Program-made: the position numbers and the translations under genes
Shown: piece by piece, positions 49,494 through 60,602 of the stretch
Numbering within the stretch: position 1 is the first letter of the stretch
Layout: each line of letters begins with the position of its first letter
Assembly: GCA_020465985.1 (NCBI GenBank)
Contig: JAANYP010002378.1
Location: 1-64,000 of the forward strand
Origin: Centrapalus pauciflorus
Lineage: Eukaryota; Streptophyta; Magnoliopsida; Asterales; Asteraceae
Direction: 5' to 3'
Length of the DNA stretch: 64,000 bases
The notes under the pieces: generated by a model
What the model was told of the DNA's origin: nothing
Database searches by the model: none
The model's input: only the letters and a program-made list of their open reading frames with translations

Positions 49494-52400
49494 ATATTCT
49501 TCTTTTCACTCTGCAGGAAAAACAACCATCCCAGGTTTGGTACTTGGACAGTGGCTGCTCAGGGCACATGACAGGTTGTAAGGACCTGCTGAGTGATCTC
49601 AGGCCTGAAAAAGGGCCAAAAGTCACATTTGGTGACAATGTACAGGGATCCACTGAGGGATATGGAACTCTTAAAGCTGGTGCTGCAATGTTCAAAAGAG
49701 TAGCCTATGTGGTTGGACTAAAACATAACTTTGTTAGCATAAGTCAACTGTGTGATGCTGGCTGTAAGGTTAACTTTGACGAGCACCTGGGTTACATATT
49801 GGATTCCCAAGGCAAAGTTGTGCTATGTGCTCAACGAAAGAAAGGTGTATATGTTGTGGACATGCAATCTGCTGATCCCACAACTGAAACCTGTTTTCTC
49901 ACAAGAACAAATGCAGACTTAAACTGGTTATGGCACAAAAGGCTGTCACACCTGAACTTCAAGAACATCAACAAACTCTGTAAGAAAGAGTTGGTGACAG
50001 GTTTGCCTTCTATGACCTTTGTTAAAGATAAACTCTGCACAGCTTGTGAGAAAGGCAAGCAGAGGAAATCATCATTTAAATCCAAACATAACTTCTCTAC
50101 TGATACTCCTCTCTTCTTAATCCATATGGACTTGTTTGGACCTTTTAATGTCCCAAGTCTAGGAGGAAGAAGATATACTCTAGTAATGGTTGATGAGTTC
50201 TCCAGGTACACATGGGTTATCTTCTTGAAGAGCAAAGGAGAGGCTGCTAGAGAAATTATTGGATTTGTGAAAAAGATGGAAATGTTGAACTCTGCCCAAG
50301 TGAAGCAGCTTAGAAGTGATCATGGTACTGAATTCAGAAACAGTACTCTTGAAGACTTCTGTGAAGAGAAAGGAATCACTCAAAACTTTTTAGCTGTAAG
50401 AACTCCACAACAGAATGGAGTTGCTGAAAGGAGAAACAGAACTCTCATTGAAGCTGCTAGAACCATGTTGTGTGCATCTGGTTTACCTTCATCATTCTAG
50501 GCTGAAGCTGTTAACACTGCCTGCTTCACCCAAAACAGATCCTTAGTGGTGAAAAGGTTCAACAAGACCCCCTATGAGCTGCTCAAAGGGAGGAAGCCAA
50601 ATGTCAGTTACTTCCATGTGTTTGGTTGTCCGTGCTTCATTCTGAATCAAAGAGACCAACTGGCAAAGTTTGAACCAAAAGCTGATGAAGGTGTATTTGT
50701 TGGCTACTCTGCTATCTCTAAAGCCTACAGAGTGTACAACAACAAAAGAAAGGTGATAGATGAATCTATCAATGTCACCTTTGAAGAGTCCAAGAATGCT
50801 TCCACCAAAGCTGTTCCTGAATCAGTTTCAGGAGAATTAAACTTTGATGATCTGATGCATTCAAACAGTGAAGAGGACTCAAAAGCTTCCACTACACCCA
50901 GTGTGGAACCTGTTAATCATGATGGGCATGATGATGATTATGTTAATACACCTTGTGTGAGTAAGTGTACTGACCTAATTACAACTGCATGTCCTGAACC
51001 TATCAATGCTGATTTTCCTGGTTCCTTTGCTGATATGTTCAACAGTGGTCAGTCATGTTCAACAAGTGAACAGGCTCAAGACAACAGTGTGTCTGAAAAT
51101 CTTGAGAGCTGTTCAACAGGACCTGCTGAAGCTGCTGATAACTCAGGAGAATCCTCATTGAAGAATGATCCTAAGTGGATCAGATGTCACCCCAATGATC
51201 ACATAATTTGTGACATCAGCAAAGGGGGTACAAACAAGGTGGGACATCTTAGGGAACTTCTGTATGTTCTCTAGTTTTGTTTCACTAATGGAGCCAAAGA
51301 AAGTGGATGAAGCACTAAAAGATGCCAATTGGATCACTGCCATGCAAGAAGAACTCAATCAATTTGAGAGAAATAAGGTATGGAAGTTGGTCCCTGCTCC
51401 TAAAGGTAAAACTATAATTGGCACTAAATGGGTTTTCAGGAATAAAATGGATGAGCAAGGTCATGTCATAAGAAATAAGGCAAGACTGGTTGCTCAGGGT
51501 TATAGACAGGAGGAAGGAATTGACTATGATGAGACATTTGCTCCTGTGGCCAGGCTAGAAGCAATTCGTTTGTATCTAGCCTACGCTGCTCATAAGAGCA
51601 TTAAGGTATTTCAAATGGATGTGAAGAGTGCATTTTTGAATGGGAAGCTGCAAGAAGAAGTTTATGTCAAGCAGCCTCCAGGTTTTGAAAATGAACATCA
51701 TCCAGGTTTTGTCTATAAGTTGGACAAAGCTCTCTATGGTCTCAAACAAGCCCCTAGAGCCTGGTATGACACTCTTACTGAATTCCTTATGAGCAATGGG
51801 TATTCCAGAGGTAAAGTGGATACCACACTGTTCATAAAGAATGTGAAATCTGATATTATGTTTGTTCAAATTTATGTGGATGATATAATATTTGGTTCTA
51901 CCAATGAGCAGTTATGCAAGAATTTTTCATTACTCATGAAATCCAAATATGAAATGAGTATGATGGGAGAACTTACTTTCTTTTTAGGATTACAGGTTAA
52001 ACAAACCTCAACTGGAATTTTTATAAATCAAAGAAAGTGTACCTTAGATCTCTTGAAAAAGTTTAAATTTGATCAAAGTTCTCCTATTAAAACCCCAATG
52101 GCAACCAATGTAAAATTGGATGCTGATGCCAGTGGCAAAGCTGTTTCAGTAACAGCTTACAGAGGTATGATTGGGAGCTTGCTATATCTAACTGCTAGTA
52201 GACCTGATATTATGTTTGCCACCTGTTTGTGTGCTAGGTTCCAAGCTGACCCAAAGGAATCTCATCTAGCTGCTGTTAAAAGAATCTTCAGATACCTGAA
52301 GGGCACTTCAGGTTTGGGTCTTTGGTATCCCAAAGACTCAAGCCTTGAACTCACAGGTTATTCAGATTCTGATTTTGCAGGCTGCAGGCTAGATAGGAAA

Positions 52401-52793
52401 AGCACAACAGGTGCATGTCAACTCCTTGGTGGAAAGTTGATAAGTTGGTGTAGCAAGAAGCAGAACTCAGTGTCTACTTCTACTGCTGAAGCTGAGTACA
52501 TTCTGTGGATGCAGCATCAGCTTGAAGACTATGGGCTTGTGTATAGGAAAACTCCTATTCTGTGTGATAACACAAGTGCCATAGCCATCTCCAACAATCC
52601 AGTATTTCATTCAAGAACAAAGCATATTGAGGTCAGACATCACTTCATCAGGGATCAGATTCAGAAAGGTAATGTGGAGGTAAGTTTTATTTCCACAAAT
52701 GAACAGCTTGCAGACATTTTCACCAAACCTCTTGATGAAACTAGGTTTAATTACCTTGTCAGCAAGCTGGGCATGTTAAAAAAAAGTGACTAA
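49487..52793 (+). pseudogene. Copia pol polyprotein, copy B (PR-IN-RT-RNase H)
   Basis: Protease VWYLDSGCSGHMTG (~49,535); LWHKRLSHLNF and CTACEKGKQRKS; integrase core D in MDLFGPFNVP, D in LRSDHGTEFRN, E in NRTLIEAARTML; RT KWVFRNKMDEQG, VFQMDVKSAFLNG, YVDDIIFGST (51,873); RNase H YSDSDFAGCRLDRKS; tail TKHIEVRHHFIRDQ and FTKPLDETRFN. Defects: TAG at 50,498 for the Trp of SSFWAEA; five Gs at 51,224-51,228 where copy A has four (frameshift); and a 27-base deletion after AEAEYI near 52,500 that removes nine residues of RNase H. Otherwise it is nearly identical to copy A. Confidence 0.92.
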
Positions 52794-53482
52794 GTGTCCT
52801 CAAAGGTCTAAGACCTTGTATGTTTCACACTGCTCAAGTTTCTCAGAACAACTTAGACAGAACAGGCTATGCATGTTCTGTACTTAGCCATTTTTCTGAA
52901 ATCCTTGAACAGCTTGAACACACAACAGGCTGAACAAAAACAGTTTACTCATCCAGCCTGCTCTGATGGACCATTCTTCACTCTGCCCATTCCTTCACAC
53001 TGATTTACAAGACATTGTCTTGTAACCTGATCAGCTATTGGACACAACCTGTTCCAACATGGCTGAACAACTTGAGGGAACGGCTTGAAGAATGAACAGC
53101 TTGTGATGACCCTGCTCATCACAGGTTTGACCAACAGCTTAGACCAACAGTTTTTAATTACCTTTGTTCACAATTAAGTTACTTAATTTTTGTTTTTATT
53201 TAACTTAATTACTGCGGATAATGTGGGTTACGTGTGTTAGTGATTAAAATGGGATCAAGTGGTCTGACAAACGGTCTGACATGGACAACCGTTCCGTTTT
53301 CCGTTAACGACCTTTTCAAATCAACCGCCCAAATATTTCTCTCTCATACCCACTCACATTCAAATCCTATAAATACCTCATACTGTTTCAACTTCGTCTT
53401 CCTCACTACTACCATAAAACTCCTAAGAACCCTAAAAATCGACTAAGTGTCTTGTGCTTCTGCTACTCTCACTACTCTCAAA
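52794..53482 (+). promoter_or_regulatory. Spacer and internal promoter of the post-pol gene, copy B
   Basis: 52,794-53,160 is non-coding and dense in GAACAG/AACAG. A promoter-like block follows: CCTATAAATACC at 53,366-53,377, telo-box-like AACCCTAAA at 53,428-53,437, and ATG at 53,483. The TATA-to-ATG distance (~106 bases) and the TATA block itself are the same in copy A. Confidence 0.6.
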
Positions 53483-56400
53483 ATGGCTCACAGAAACAAC
53501 CCCTTCCTACTAGTATTTGTTGGTGATGATGTGCAGAAACATTCATCAGTCACCACAATGCTAACCCTCAAACCCACTAACTATATTGCCAATCTCACAA
53601 TCCCCAAAAACTATGTGGGGAAAGGTTATGACCAAATGGTGGAGTTTTTGACAGTTCATCCGTTGAACTACGCCATGACTGCTACTCCCGGTGTCCTGTA
53701 CCAGGAGATGGTGTACGAGTTTTGATACACTTGTGCCTACAACCCCAACACCAAAGTCATCAACGGGACTATTCTCAATGGGACTCAGACCATTGAGATC
53801 ACTACTGATCTTCTCAGGGAGGTTCTTCACCTGCCCATTGTTGATTCATATGACATGCCTCAGCCTGAAAATGAACATATGGGCAATCTGCTACGCTTCT
53901 GTGGTGTAGCAGAACCCAAAATAGGAGCTACGCTGTTTAGGAAGGATTTGTCTCAACCCTACAGTTTTCTATTTGCCTCAGTGATGATGAGCTTCAGCAG
54001 CAAAGTTGGTTCATTTGACCAACTGAGCCGTGATGAAATCCCAATAGTCCTACAGCTGGTGGATGGGACTACAATGGACATGGCTAAGTGGATCTTCCTG
54101 AACTTGAGGAACCTGGTGCAGCAGGAGACAAGACCAGCTGTTGTTCGATACCCCAGGTTTCTGAGCCTCATATTCAGGCACATTTGTGGTGAGCACTTGT
54201 ACAATTCTCAACCTTTACTGCATACTGCTGCCTTCCCTGTAATAGGGAATAGAGTTTTCTACACTGCTGTTCTTCCCAATGAGCCTCCTCTGTCAACGCC
54301 AATGAGGAGATTATTAGGATTGGTGGAAGGACCCTCTAATGTGAGGGTGGATCCAGAAGCTGCTCCCAAGAGAAAATCCAAAGCCAGGTCCAAACTTTTT
54401 AAAAGGACCATGGCAACTACTGAAGCTGGGCCTGTTCAAAAGAAGGCCAAAACAGCTCAGTCTGAGTCTGTACCCTTAGCCTCTGTGGCTGAGGAGGAGC
54501 AGGCTCCTCACCCTGGTTCATTCGTTGAACCTGAAGCCTTTGTGGCTGGTGCCTCTGTGGCACTTGAGACTATGGAACAGGTCAACCCACCTGTCTCTGA
54601 CCCAGTCTCTAAACCTGTCCAGTCTGAACCTCTCATCCCCTCTCCACAATCACCCACTTCATCCATTCAATATCAACGCAAATCTCTAGCAAAAAAGAAA
54701 CCAGCCCAAACAACCAGCTCCTCTGTTCCCTCTCAACAGGGTTCAGTTGTAAAAGAAGCCACCCCTGCTGCCTCTCCTATTTTGGGAGAAGGTTCAGCAC
54801 AATTGGAGCCTGCTTCACTCCAACCTGAGTCCACCCAGAGTCAGCCTAGACCCTCTGGTTCCTCCAACAGGAGCCAGTTGTACAAACAGAGATAGCCACC
54901 TCAATTATTCCAGCCTCCCAACAGGCTGAGAATATTGAAAGACAGGAGCCCTCTCCACTCCATACTAAGTCCACACTGTCCCCTCCTCAAACTTCTTTAC
55001 ACCATGAGTCTGCACGAGGTGCCCACACTGCTGGTATAGACCAATCAGCAGCTCAGCCTCAAATTTCTGCTCCCCATGATACAGTTGTTCTACACCAAAC
55101 AGTTGCTGAGGGACCAACAACCCAAGCTGATGAACCTCAGGGAACATACCATCCCTTTGGTGAAGCTGCTCCTTCTATGCAAACTCCATCAGCAGGTTTC
55201 ACCACTGCTGATGTTAAAATGCTTATCCCATCTCCCCATGATGAGGTGCTTTTACACCAAAGCACTGCAGAGGGTACACCCACTGGCCTTCATGAAGGTG
55301 TTGCAACACAAGCAGCATCTGAAAGGCCCCCAACATCAACCCCTTATCCTGATGATGCAGCTACAGCCGCTGCTGAGGGACCCTTTGACCCCTCCAAGCT
55401 GGGCCACATTACTTTTGCCCATTACTATGACCTCTCTACCCTCTCTTATTTCAGACTCTGTGTCTGAACAGCTTCAGGGATTCTTTGATCTGTTCAAGGA
55501 TTCATTCCCTGCCACTCCACAGACTGATAATTCTCCACAGCTGCTTGCACTCACTGCACAGTTGCAAACTGTATCCACATCCCTCTCCTCAATTCTTTCA
55601 CTACAACAGGACTCTGTGTCCTCAATGACAGCTATTTCTCAACAGCTGTCATCTCTCCTAACTTCTTGCAATTCTACACTTCCTGATACTCTGGCCAGCT
55701 TGAACACACTCATTGGCTCCCTATCCAATTCTGTGTCATCAAACCTTGCTGATGTGCAAGATTCTCTCGAACTACATCTTGCACAGCTTCAAAGTTTGCT
55801 GTTCACAGCTTCTGATAGGGAAAACATTGTTAAGCTGACCTCCCTTGCTGATACCCAATCCTCTTCTCTTCAAATCTGTCTTTCCCAGCTTGCAGAGGTG
55901 AAGGACAACTTGGCATTCTTAGTGAATAGCCTTGTTGGCCCCAGGCCTGCTGCCAAAACTGCTGGCAAGCCTGATGACTTCGTGTCTTCAGGCAGACCAG
56001 GTGTTGAAGGTGCTGGTACATCTCCTTCAAAGGGGGAGAAGTCATCTGCCTCGAATACTAAGTCTAAGGGGGAGAAAACTTCTTCTCCTAAGGAGAAATC
56101 AGTGCCTGCAATACTCACTGGTCAACCAGCAGGAGCTTCAACAGGTACACTGGAGAGTGCCTCCCACGCTACTCAGCATACTCAGGCTGAATCTCCAATC
56201 CCTGCTCAGTCTAAGGAGGAGGAATTTATTCCTGAGGGCAGGCCAAGCAGCAGAAGGAGGCATCTAATTCTAGAAGAAGAAGAAGAGGAGGAGGAGGAGA
56301 AAAGTCCTGAAGCTGCTGTCACTACAGCAGCTAAAGGAAAAGAAAAAGCAACAACTGATCCCCAACAGCAGAAAGCAGCAGAGCTTAAGTTTCACAATGC

Positions 56401-57460
56401 CAGGGCCAAAGAAATGGGTCTTCCTATGCACAAATATTTTGAATTTAGAGAAGAACAGCTTCAAGCCCTGGAAGCCTTAAGGAAAGAAGAAGAATCTGCC
56501 AAAGCTGCTAAGTCTTTTGCACTTCAAGAGGCAAGGAAAGTTAAAATGTCCTCTCTGGTTGTGCAAAAGAAAAAATTGGAAGCTGCTAAGGGATCAGCAG
56601 AAGAGAAGGAAGCAGAAAAAGAAAAAGGTGGTCTGGTCTCAGTGACCAAAACTTCAGTGCCTTCTGCAAGAGCTCAGTTTCACTTTGACAACCTGGCAAG
56701 AAGAAAATTTCAAGATGTTGCTCATAGAAGGCTTGCTAAGGAAGCAATTGTCAAAGTTGTGCCCATATCAAGAAAAGGCAGTCAGTGGAAGTTGAAAATA
56801 ACCAGAATGGGTGCAGCAGGCCCAGAACTAGAAACATATGACTACACTGATGTTGCACAAATGGGGTACAGAGAATGGATTGAGCTGACAGTTGCTCTGA
56901 ATGAGTCTAAATCAGAAACTGCTAAGACTGTCAGAGCATATGTTAAGAAGCTGATGGAGAGAGTGAAGAATCTTGGCCTGATCTCCAAAGAAGTTAGTGA
57001 AGGTGTCTATGTGACAAAACCAAAAATAAAGGCCAGGAGGACAAGGAAGGACACTGAGATGGAACAACTCCTCATCTTGATAGAACAAGGTGACTATGCT
57101 ATTGAGATGAAAGGAGTTGATCACAGCCTGCCCAGTGGAATAGAGTTTGAAGATGGCAAGATCATTGAAGAGCCTGAGATGGGGGCATTTTTTGTAGATC
57201 CCTTAACTCAGAAGAAATGCTTTCAGAGAGCATCAGATCTATACAAGGTGGATCTGAGACAGCTTGTAGCCTTCAGACTTGCAGTTTCATTCAGGCAGTC
57301 AAGCAGGTGGAGAGCAGCTATCTGCGATCAGCTCAGAGGCTGTTATGAGAGAGGTGAACTTGAGGATCCCAAGTTTATGATCATAAGAAGTGAGATTGAA
57401 GAACTTGAGGATACAAGGGAACAACTTGAGAAGATGTTTGAAGGTCCCCCTCCATTGTAA
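53483..57460 (+). pseudogene. Post-pol gene of copia copy B (env-position ORF)
   Basis: Same architecture as in copy A: MAHRNNPFLLVFVGDD start, a globular domain to ~residue 290 (NYVGKGYDQMVEFL, ITTDLLREVLHLP, FRKDLSQPYSFLF, LSRDEIPIVLQLVDGTT), a basic PKRKSKARSKLFKR patch, a Ser/Gln/Pro-rich middle, an acidic EEEEEEEEE run (~56,275), a coiled-coil (EEQLQALEALRKEEES, ~56,450) and the conserved C-terminus ending EKMFEGPPPL. Breaks: TGA at 53,723 in place of the Trp in YEFWYTC, a one-base loss near 54,866, and ~0.2 kb missing near 55,425 compared with copy A. Basic patches suggest nucleic-acid contact or nuclear targeting, which is inference. No membrane segment seen. Confidence 0.78.
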
Positions 57461-57812
57461 TGGAGTCCATCTACCATCTGGGTAGGTGAAGGATGGAAGC
57501 TGTCCATCAGTTGGACAGGCTTACCATTATCTGCTCCCAACAAAAACAGTCCAAAATATGATGTACATTAGTTGTACTTTATTTACATAAGTTGTAATTT
57601 TCTCTTTTGCATTAGTTGTAATATACATCAGTACATCAGTTGTACTTTTGTAAGAACATGTGTTGTTCTATGTAATAAAAAATCAGTGTATATATAAACT
57701 GATCTTTTACTTTATGTTGATGTTGTATTTTTATTTCATCTAATGTACTGTAAAAATATATAGTGATTTTTGATAAGGCCAACTTAGACTCGTATTGCAA
57801 ATAGGGGGAGAT
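57461..57812 (+). other. 3' untranslated region and polypurine tract, copy B
   Basis: Non-coding, with TTGTA/TACAA-rich repeats (TAGTTGTACTTT, TAAGTTGTAATTT). The polypurine tract GCAAATAGGGGGAGAT ends at 57,812, directly before the LTR. Confidence 0.8.
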
Positions 57813-58401
57813 TGTTAGGCACAAAAAGGCCTCAGTCAAACCTGTTCTGCATCTGAGAGGGAGATTCTTAATCAAACTTATTGATGCTTTTGAAGGTTGG
57901 ATTTAAGGCCTGTTATATGCCTTATTGAAACTTGAAAATGATTTGCAATATCAGCCTGAAGCTGTTCTATGTGTTGCATGTGTTGCAACAAAGCCAGTTT
58001 TGCCCAAGCTGTTCAGTCTGCTGAACAGGCTAGACATAAACTGTCTACGCTGCTCTACACTGATGAGCAGCTTGGGCAGTTTTTAAGTGTTCTATTCTTT
58101 GTGAACAAAACCTGTTCTTTGTGAACAGGCTAAACACTTTATGGAATATGTTTCCAAGTCCTCATGTATTGTTTTTTACTACAAGATCAGTTTACAAAGT
58201 CGAAGACAAAGTGGAAATCAGAACTGCTCAGCCTGCCCAAGCTGTTCTGTTACATGAAGACAAAAGGATATTTGAAAAAGGGTGACAGACCTTTTTCTTA
58301 TATCAAAATAGGCCTTTACAAAGGAAGAAAGACAGAAAGTTGACATTCCTTATTTAGTTAAAGGCAATGCAACAGTAGACAAAGTGAAAAGACAAAAGTT
58401 C
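57813..58401 (+). repeat. 3' LTR of copy B, truncated after ~590 bp
   Basis: Starts TGTTAGGCAC and follows the 5' LTR to GACAAAAGTTC, then leaves it. The promoter TATA box and R/U5 are missing. The next bases (AAGCTGTTCTTG) also occur further along in the 5' LTR at ~46,398, so the breakpoint may lie in a short homology. Confidence 0.88.
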
Positions 58402-58405
58402 AAGC

Positions 58406-60602
58406 TGTTCTTGGTCTTCACAAGAAGACCACCCCTTACGGGGCGGTAGTCACGAGTCTAGGTCCCACATCATGCAACACGATATCAATCATAACTAAGA
58501 TAGAGTAATTAAGTTGCGGAATTTATAAATTACAGGTACAAACATATTAGGATTAAGCTTAATACAGTTTACAGTTTTTAAATTAAACTTATAAAGGGCA
58601 CAAGTCTAATCTAATTCAAGTCATCATATAATCAAGATAAATCTACCCAGACCACCATATTATCATCATCCAATTAGTACCAAAAGGGTTTGCTGAGTAG
58701 AGGTCTATGAAAACTTCTGTCTTGATCTTGTAAAACCTAAGAACTAGGTCCAGCAGGTGACTTTCCTTTCTCTTTTCCTGTAAAAATGTAAGGTAGCAAC
58801 TGTAAGCAATGCTTAGTGAGTAAATAGATTTTCAGATTAACATGCATTGTCAAGCGGATCATAAGTTCTAGCGTGATATGTCTTGGCTGCCGCTACAGCC
58901 CTCATGATTGAGACATAGAAGTCATAGAGTCGGATGATGTTCAAGCCACGCTCACGCTTAAATCGTGGGGATCAGCCACATACTGGGCTAGCTACCAGTA
59001 AATGAACATGGCGGAACATCGGAGGGTCATTACCAAGTTTAGTAGAACTGGTGAAATAGCCAGGTCTAGAACAATAGACCAAAAAGGCTAATCAAGCTGA
59101 ATGAATATATCAAAGTATATGCAATGATGAAGCATACGTAATCAAAGTCATGATAGCAGTAATCTCAAAGCATTATCCGAAATGAACTGTAAATGCAATA
59201 TCATGTGAAATGATGATCAAATAGCTATCTTGATCCACTAGGCAACACCGAACCATGGTGTGCACAGGTCACAATCCAGCTGATTATATGAATGTCAAAT
59301 CAATCTAACATCAACAATATGTCTCAACCGGAAATCTAGCATGTTAAATCTGAATATCTATAACTCACAGATCTGGGTCTTTATCAAGCAGATGTAAAAT
59401 CAACCACCTGAGTTATCTCAGGATTTTATCTTTGTCAATCTGTTCTCTGTCAATTATTTTCAAATCAAAGACCCGCTTTAAAATCTTTAAATCAATGTTA
59501 AGAATTTAACTGAACCTGTCCAGAATCATATCAATGTCATGTCAATATCATCATCTTTTAGCTTTAAAATCTTTATTTTATCTTATTCTGATAACTGATC
59601 ATTCATAAACCTTTGTTTCTTTCATATTCTTTGTTTCATTAAATTCTCAAAGGATCAGTGTATATATATTAATATATATAATCATTTTGCTAATTATCTT
59701 GTTAATTTATGCGTTGTCCATGTGTTTTATTCAATATATTCGAATTTAGGGAGGGGGATTCGAATTTATATAATAAATTCGAACATATATAAATAAATTC
59801 AAAATCATGGCTTCGACTTTATGCTAAATTCGAATCAAATTCTCGAATATAGGGTTAAATTCGAAATGTATAGCTAAATTCGAATCCTCATTTCGAACTT
59901 AGGGTTAAATTCGAACCCAAGGTTCGAATTTAGCTAGGATTCGAGTTTGTTCCATGCATTTCGAGTTTGTTCTTGGCATCTCGAATTTGTTCATATTTTA
60001 CAGCTTTTAAACATACATTTCTAGGTCTAAAATCACGAATATGTTAAGTAATAAGCCTAGTTTCGATTTTATTATACATACTCTAACAGATTCAAATTAA
60101 TACTCAAGCTAAATAGTTTTATTCGAATGAAAGATAGGCAATTTCGAAAACCAAAAATATGGAAGCTTAGAATGTCGATTCTTACCTCAAATTCGTATGA
60201 AATCGCACATATATTAGCAGATTCTTGTAGTACTCTTCGAGACCTTTCCAATGACGTATAGAACTCAATAATTGGCCGGTCGGTTTGGGAGAAAAATTAG
60301 AGAGAAGATCGATTCTTCAGAGAGAGAGAGCAGATTTCTTAATTATGATTAATGGCTATTATTGGAGTTATATACTTAATCAGTTACATTTGAAATTTAA
60401 CCCATTTTTACTTTTGTATCTTACATCTCTTTTATTTTATCTTTAATAATTCATTAAATCATAACTTGAATATTTATAATATTTATATAATTTAATTAAA
60501 TATTTCATAACTTAATTAAATTACAATTCAAATAATGTAATAAAATTACATTATTGGTTCAAAATATTGAATTTAAGTTCAGCTAAAGACTAGGTTGTTA
60601 CA
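58406..60602 (-). mobile_element. Antisense gypsy-type LTR (solo or truncated), ~2.2 kb
   Basis: On the minus strand it starts TGTAACAACC at 60,602, has TATA-like GTATATAAC near 60,378-60,370 and CTCACTAAGCATTGCTTAC near 58,822. It ends near 58,406, possibly with AAGAACA. Start, size and GC-richer 3' half match the Tekay-type LTR at 12,466-14,572. It interrupts the protease region of the chromovirus on its right. No target-site duplication is found because the left side is copia LTR. A TTCGAA cluster lies at 59,739-59,928, and an imperfect GC palindrome, CCACCCCTTACGGGGCGG, at 58,430. Confidence 0.6.

Larger units (their letters stand above)
45553..58401 (+). mobile_element. Copia retrotransposon (SIRE-type), copy B, ~12.8 kb
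   Basis: 5' LTR, PBS, gag, pol, spacer with internal promoter, long post-pol gene, polypurine tract and truncated 3' LTR, all on the plus strand. Over ~590 aligned bases the two LTRs differ by roughly a dozen substitutions by eye (about 2%), so the insertion is fairly recent. The first LTR bases read AGTTAGGC in place of TGTTAGGC. No target-site duplication can be tested since the right end is lost. Confidence 0.93.

Noticed and set aside
53483..57460. Retroviral envelope gene
   Set aside because: Position is env-like but I see no signal peptide, furin-type site or membrane anchor; an accessory protein of unknown role is safer.
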